Assembly: GCF_023276375.1 (NCBI RefSeq)
Contig: NZ_JALLPK010000001.1
Coordinates: forward strand, 682,001-746,000
Direction of reading: 5' to 3'
Length of the DNA stretch: 64,000 nucleotides
Source of the DNA: Halocatena marina
GTDB lineage: Archaea; Halobacteriota; Halobacteria; Halobacteriales; Haloarculaceae
Part shown: one piece after another, positions 62,353-64,000 of the stretch
How positions within the stretch are numbered: the stretch's first letter is position 1
Layout of the letters: each line of letters starts with the position of its first letter
Position numbers and translations under genes: made by a program
The notes under the pieces: model-generated
Database searches by the model: none
What the model saw: the letters and a program-made list of their open reading frames with translations, nothing else
Told to the model about the DNA's origin: nothing

Positions 62353-63468
62353 ATGACAAACGACCTTTTCACACCACTGAAACTGCGTGAAACGCGCCTT
62401 CGGAACCGCGTCATGGTGTCACCAATGTGTCAGTATTCGTGTGAAAACAGAGATGGAATCGCAACTGACTGGCACCTCGTCCATTTGGGAAGTCGTGCTG
62501 TCGGTGGTGCAGGGATCGTTATGACCGAGGCGACGGCAGTAGCGCCTCGGGGGCGGATCTCTCCACAGGATCTCGGAATATGGGATACTGAGCACGCCGA
62601 AGCGCTCGCACCGACTGCGTCGTTCATCCGCGAGCAGGGAAGCTGTCCCGCGATTCAACTCGCACACGCGGGACGGAAAGCGTCGAAGAGCCGTCCGTGG
62701 GATGGCAGTAAGCCACTCAGAGGCGACGAGGGCTGGGAAGTGCTCGCTCCAAGTTCCATTCCGTGGCCGTACGACGGCGACGCACCGCCGACCCGATCGA
62801 TGACGCAGGACGATATCGATCGCGTCATCGATTCGTTCGTGGCAGCTGCAGAGAACGCACTCGCTGCCGGATTCGAAATTTGTGAAATCCACGCTGCACA
62901 CGGATATCTCCTCCACGAATTCCTCTCTCCCGTGACAAACCAACGGACGGACGACTACGGCGGCAGCTTCGAGAACCGCAGTCGCATTGTCCGAGAAGTC
63001 ACTGCTGCCGTGCGTTCGGTCTGGCCCGATGATCGTCCGCTCTTCGTGCGCATCTCAGCAACTGACTGGTTACCCGAACGCGATGCGTGGACCGTCGATC
63101 AGTCGGTCCGTCTCGCCGATCACCTCGCTGCAAGTGGCGCTGATCTAATCGATGTGAGTGGCGGAGGCATTCATCCCGACCAACAGCTTCCGAGTACTGG
63201 CCCAGGGTATCAGATCCCGTACGCCGAACAGATCAGCGAGGAGACGACTGAAGACGTCGCGGTCGGTGCTGTCGGTGCAATCACGGAACCAGCACACGCC
63301 GATGCACTCATCCGCACCGGACAGGCCGATCTCGCTATCATCGGACGAGAACACCTCCGCGATCCGTCTTTCACGAACAACGCTGCTTCGAAACTCGGTG
63401 TTGATCGCGTCGAACTACCGCCACAGTACCGCCGAGCCTACCCCGAAATTAACACTCGGACGGAGTAA
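62353..63468 (+). CDS. NADH:flavin oxidoreductase (old yellow enzyme, YqjM-like)
   Basis: A 371-residue FMN-dependent ene-reductase barrel. MCQYSC includes the YqjM-type Cys and Tyr near the N-terminus, AHAGRKASKS the flavin-binding segment, EIHAAHGYLLHEFLSP the substrate-binding His pair, and LAIIGREHLRDPSF the phosphate site. The ATG at 62353 begins MTNDLFTPLKLRETRLRNRVM. It reduces activated alkenes in this family; the physiological substrate is unknown. Confidence 0.93.
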   Translation: MTNDLFTPLKLRETRLRNRVMVSPMCQYSCENRDGIATDWHLVHLGSRAVGGAGIVMTEATAVAPRGRISPQDLGIWDTEHAEALAPTASFIREQGSCPAIQLAHAGRKASKSRPWDGSKPLRGDEGWEVLAPSSIPWPYDGDAPPTRSMTQDDIDRVIDSFVAAAENALAAGFEICEIHAAHGYLLHEFLSPVTNQRTDDYGGSFENRSRIVREVTAAVRSVWPDDRPLFVRISATDWLPERDAWTVDQSVRLADHLAASGADLIDVSGGGIHPDQQLPSTGPGYQIPYAEQISEETTEDVAVGAVGAITEPAHADALIRTGQADLAIIGREHLRDPSFTNNAASKLGVDRVELPPQYRRAYPEINTRTE

Positions 63469-63575
63469 CACGTTCGTAACGGCATAACAGTGGATCAGCC
63501 ACGAGAGACAGTAGGCAAGAGACTACAGACAGGAGACGTTTTAGGGATCGGGCGAGCAGTAGGCGATACTATCGT

Positions 63576-64000
63576 ATGCACGTTCTCGTCAACGCCGCCA
63601 TGAGCGCGGATGGAAAACTCGCTTCGTATCGCCGCGAGCAGCTCCGTATCAGCGGTGAGATGGACTTCGACCGCGTGGATCGGAGACGGGCAGAATCCGA
63701 TGCAATCATGGTCGGTGTCGGGACCGTGCTGGCTGATGATCCATCGCTCACTCGCTTCGATCGCAATCACCGTGATGCGGTTGGTGGCACTGGTGTGCCG
63801 GCCCGGATCGTTGCTGATTCACAGGGGCGGACGCCCCTCGATGCGGCGCTTTTCGACGGGAGTGCGCCGACGTACGTCCTCACCACCGAAGCAGCATCGT
63901 CCGACCGCCTCGAACAGCTCGAGAAGGCGGGAGCAACAGTCGTTGTTGCGGGAAAGGAACGGGTCGATCTCACCGCTGCGCTCTCCGAACTCGAACGCGA
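63576..64000 (+). CDS. 2,5-diamino-6-(ribosylamino)-pyrimidinone 5'-phosphate reductase, partial
   Basis: Archaeal/fungal-type reductase of the riboflavin/F420 pathway, RibD C-terminal fold. The first 141 residues run MHVLVNAAMSADGKLAS, EMDFDRVDRRRAESDAIMVGVGTVLADDPSLT, then ARIVADSQGRTPLD. The window ends before the C-terminus (family length is about 220). It is not preceded by another riboflavin gene here. The start was chosen at the ATG of the family N-terminus. Confidence 0.9.
   Translation, partial: MHVLVNAAMSADGKLASYRREQLRISGEMDFDRVDRRRAESDAIMVGVGTVLADDPSLTRFDRNHRDAVGGTGVPARIVADSQGRTPLDAALFDGSAPTYVLTTEAASSDRLEQLEKAGATVVVAGKERVDLTAALSELER

Overview
The window is a stretch of chromosome from a halophilic archaeon (class Halobacteria). 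The evidence is the strongly acidic proteome, Tat-type (twin-arginine) signals on nearly every exported protein, TATA-box promoters, and a set of archaeal information-processing genes: Rpb4, L21e, aEF-1 beta, Nop5/fibrillarin, Cdc48, archaeal ThrRS and a tRNA-Glu with a bulge-helix-bulge intron. Base composition is only moderately GC-rich for a haloarchaeon, and a few intergenic stretches are strikingly AT-rich. I cannot name the genus from sequence alone.

Layout. 0.1-10.5 kb: thyX, then a surface-glycan block with two Tat lipoproteins (a divergent polysaccharide deacetylase and a GINT1-like beta-propeller), a GT4 and a GT2 glycosyltransferase, a large GT-C-like membrane protein and an alkaline-phosphatase-superfamily enzyme. 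10.6-12.0 kb: queD-queE for 7-deazaguanine (archaeosine precursor) synthesis. 12.4-16.7 kb: secreted proteins, namely an excalibur-domain protein with a long acidic tail and a PhoX-type phosphatase carrying cohesin-like and dockerin modules. 16.7-19.3 kb: a gene-poor AT-rich gap that holds a 44-residue zinc-ribbon gene and one orphan ORF. 19.3-26.3 kb: a mixed metabolic/redox set (AhpD-like, penicillin-acylase family, CDGSH, DNA glycosylase, aldo-keto reductase, SRPBCC, zinc finger).

26.4-37.8 kb, mostly minus strand: tyrS, a core-MetE pair, then the conserved translation block (zinc-finger microprotein and aEF-1 beta; L21e, Rpb4, DUF655, RsmA, HemK-like), followed by a thiolase plus HMG-CoA-synthase-like/DUF35 fusion, a nucleoside phosphorylase and a CPBP protease. 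38.1-48.9 kb: a heavy-metal exporter with two palindromes on its promoter, cobalamin adenosyltransferase, nop5-fibrillarin, a wHTH/membrane-protein pair, dihydropteroate synthase with MptE, and small membrane proteins. 49.0-64.0 kb: an Lhr-type helicase, nucleoside hydrolase, a second aldo-keto reductase, cdc48, a zinc-finger microprotein, thrS, tRNA-Glu(CTC), an HD hydrolase, archaeal shikimate kinase with chorismate mutase, a DUF5796-like protein, an old-yellow-enzyme flavoprotein, and the start of the archaeal riboflavin reductase gene cut by the window end.

No CRISPR array, intact insertion sequence, rRNA or integrase was seen. The most unusual items are the PhoX-cohesin-dockerin protein, two pairs in which one partner has lost catalytic residues (core MetE; HMG-CoA-synthase-like/DUF35), the metal-exporter double palindrome, and the microprotein in the AT-rich gap.
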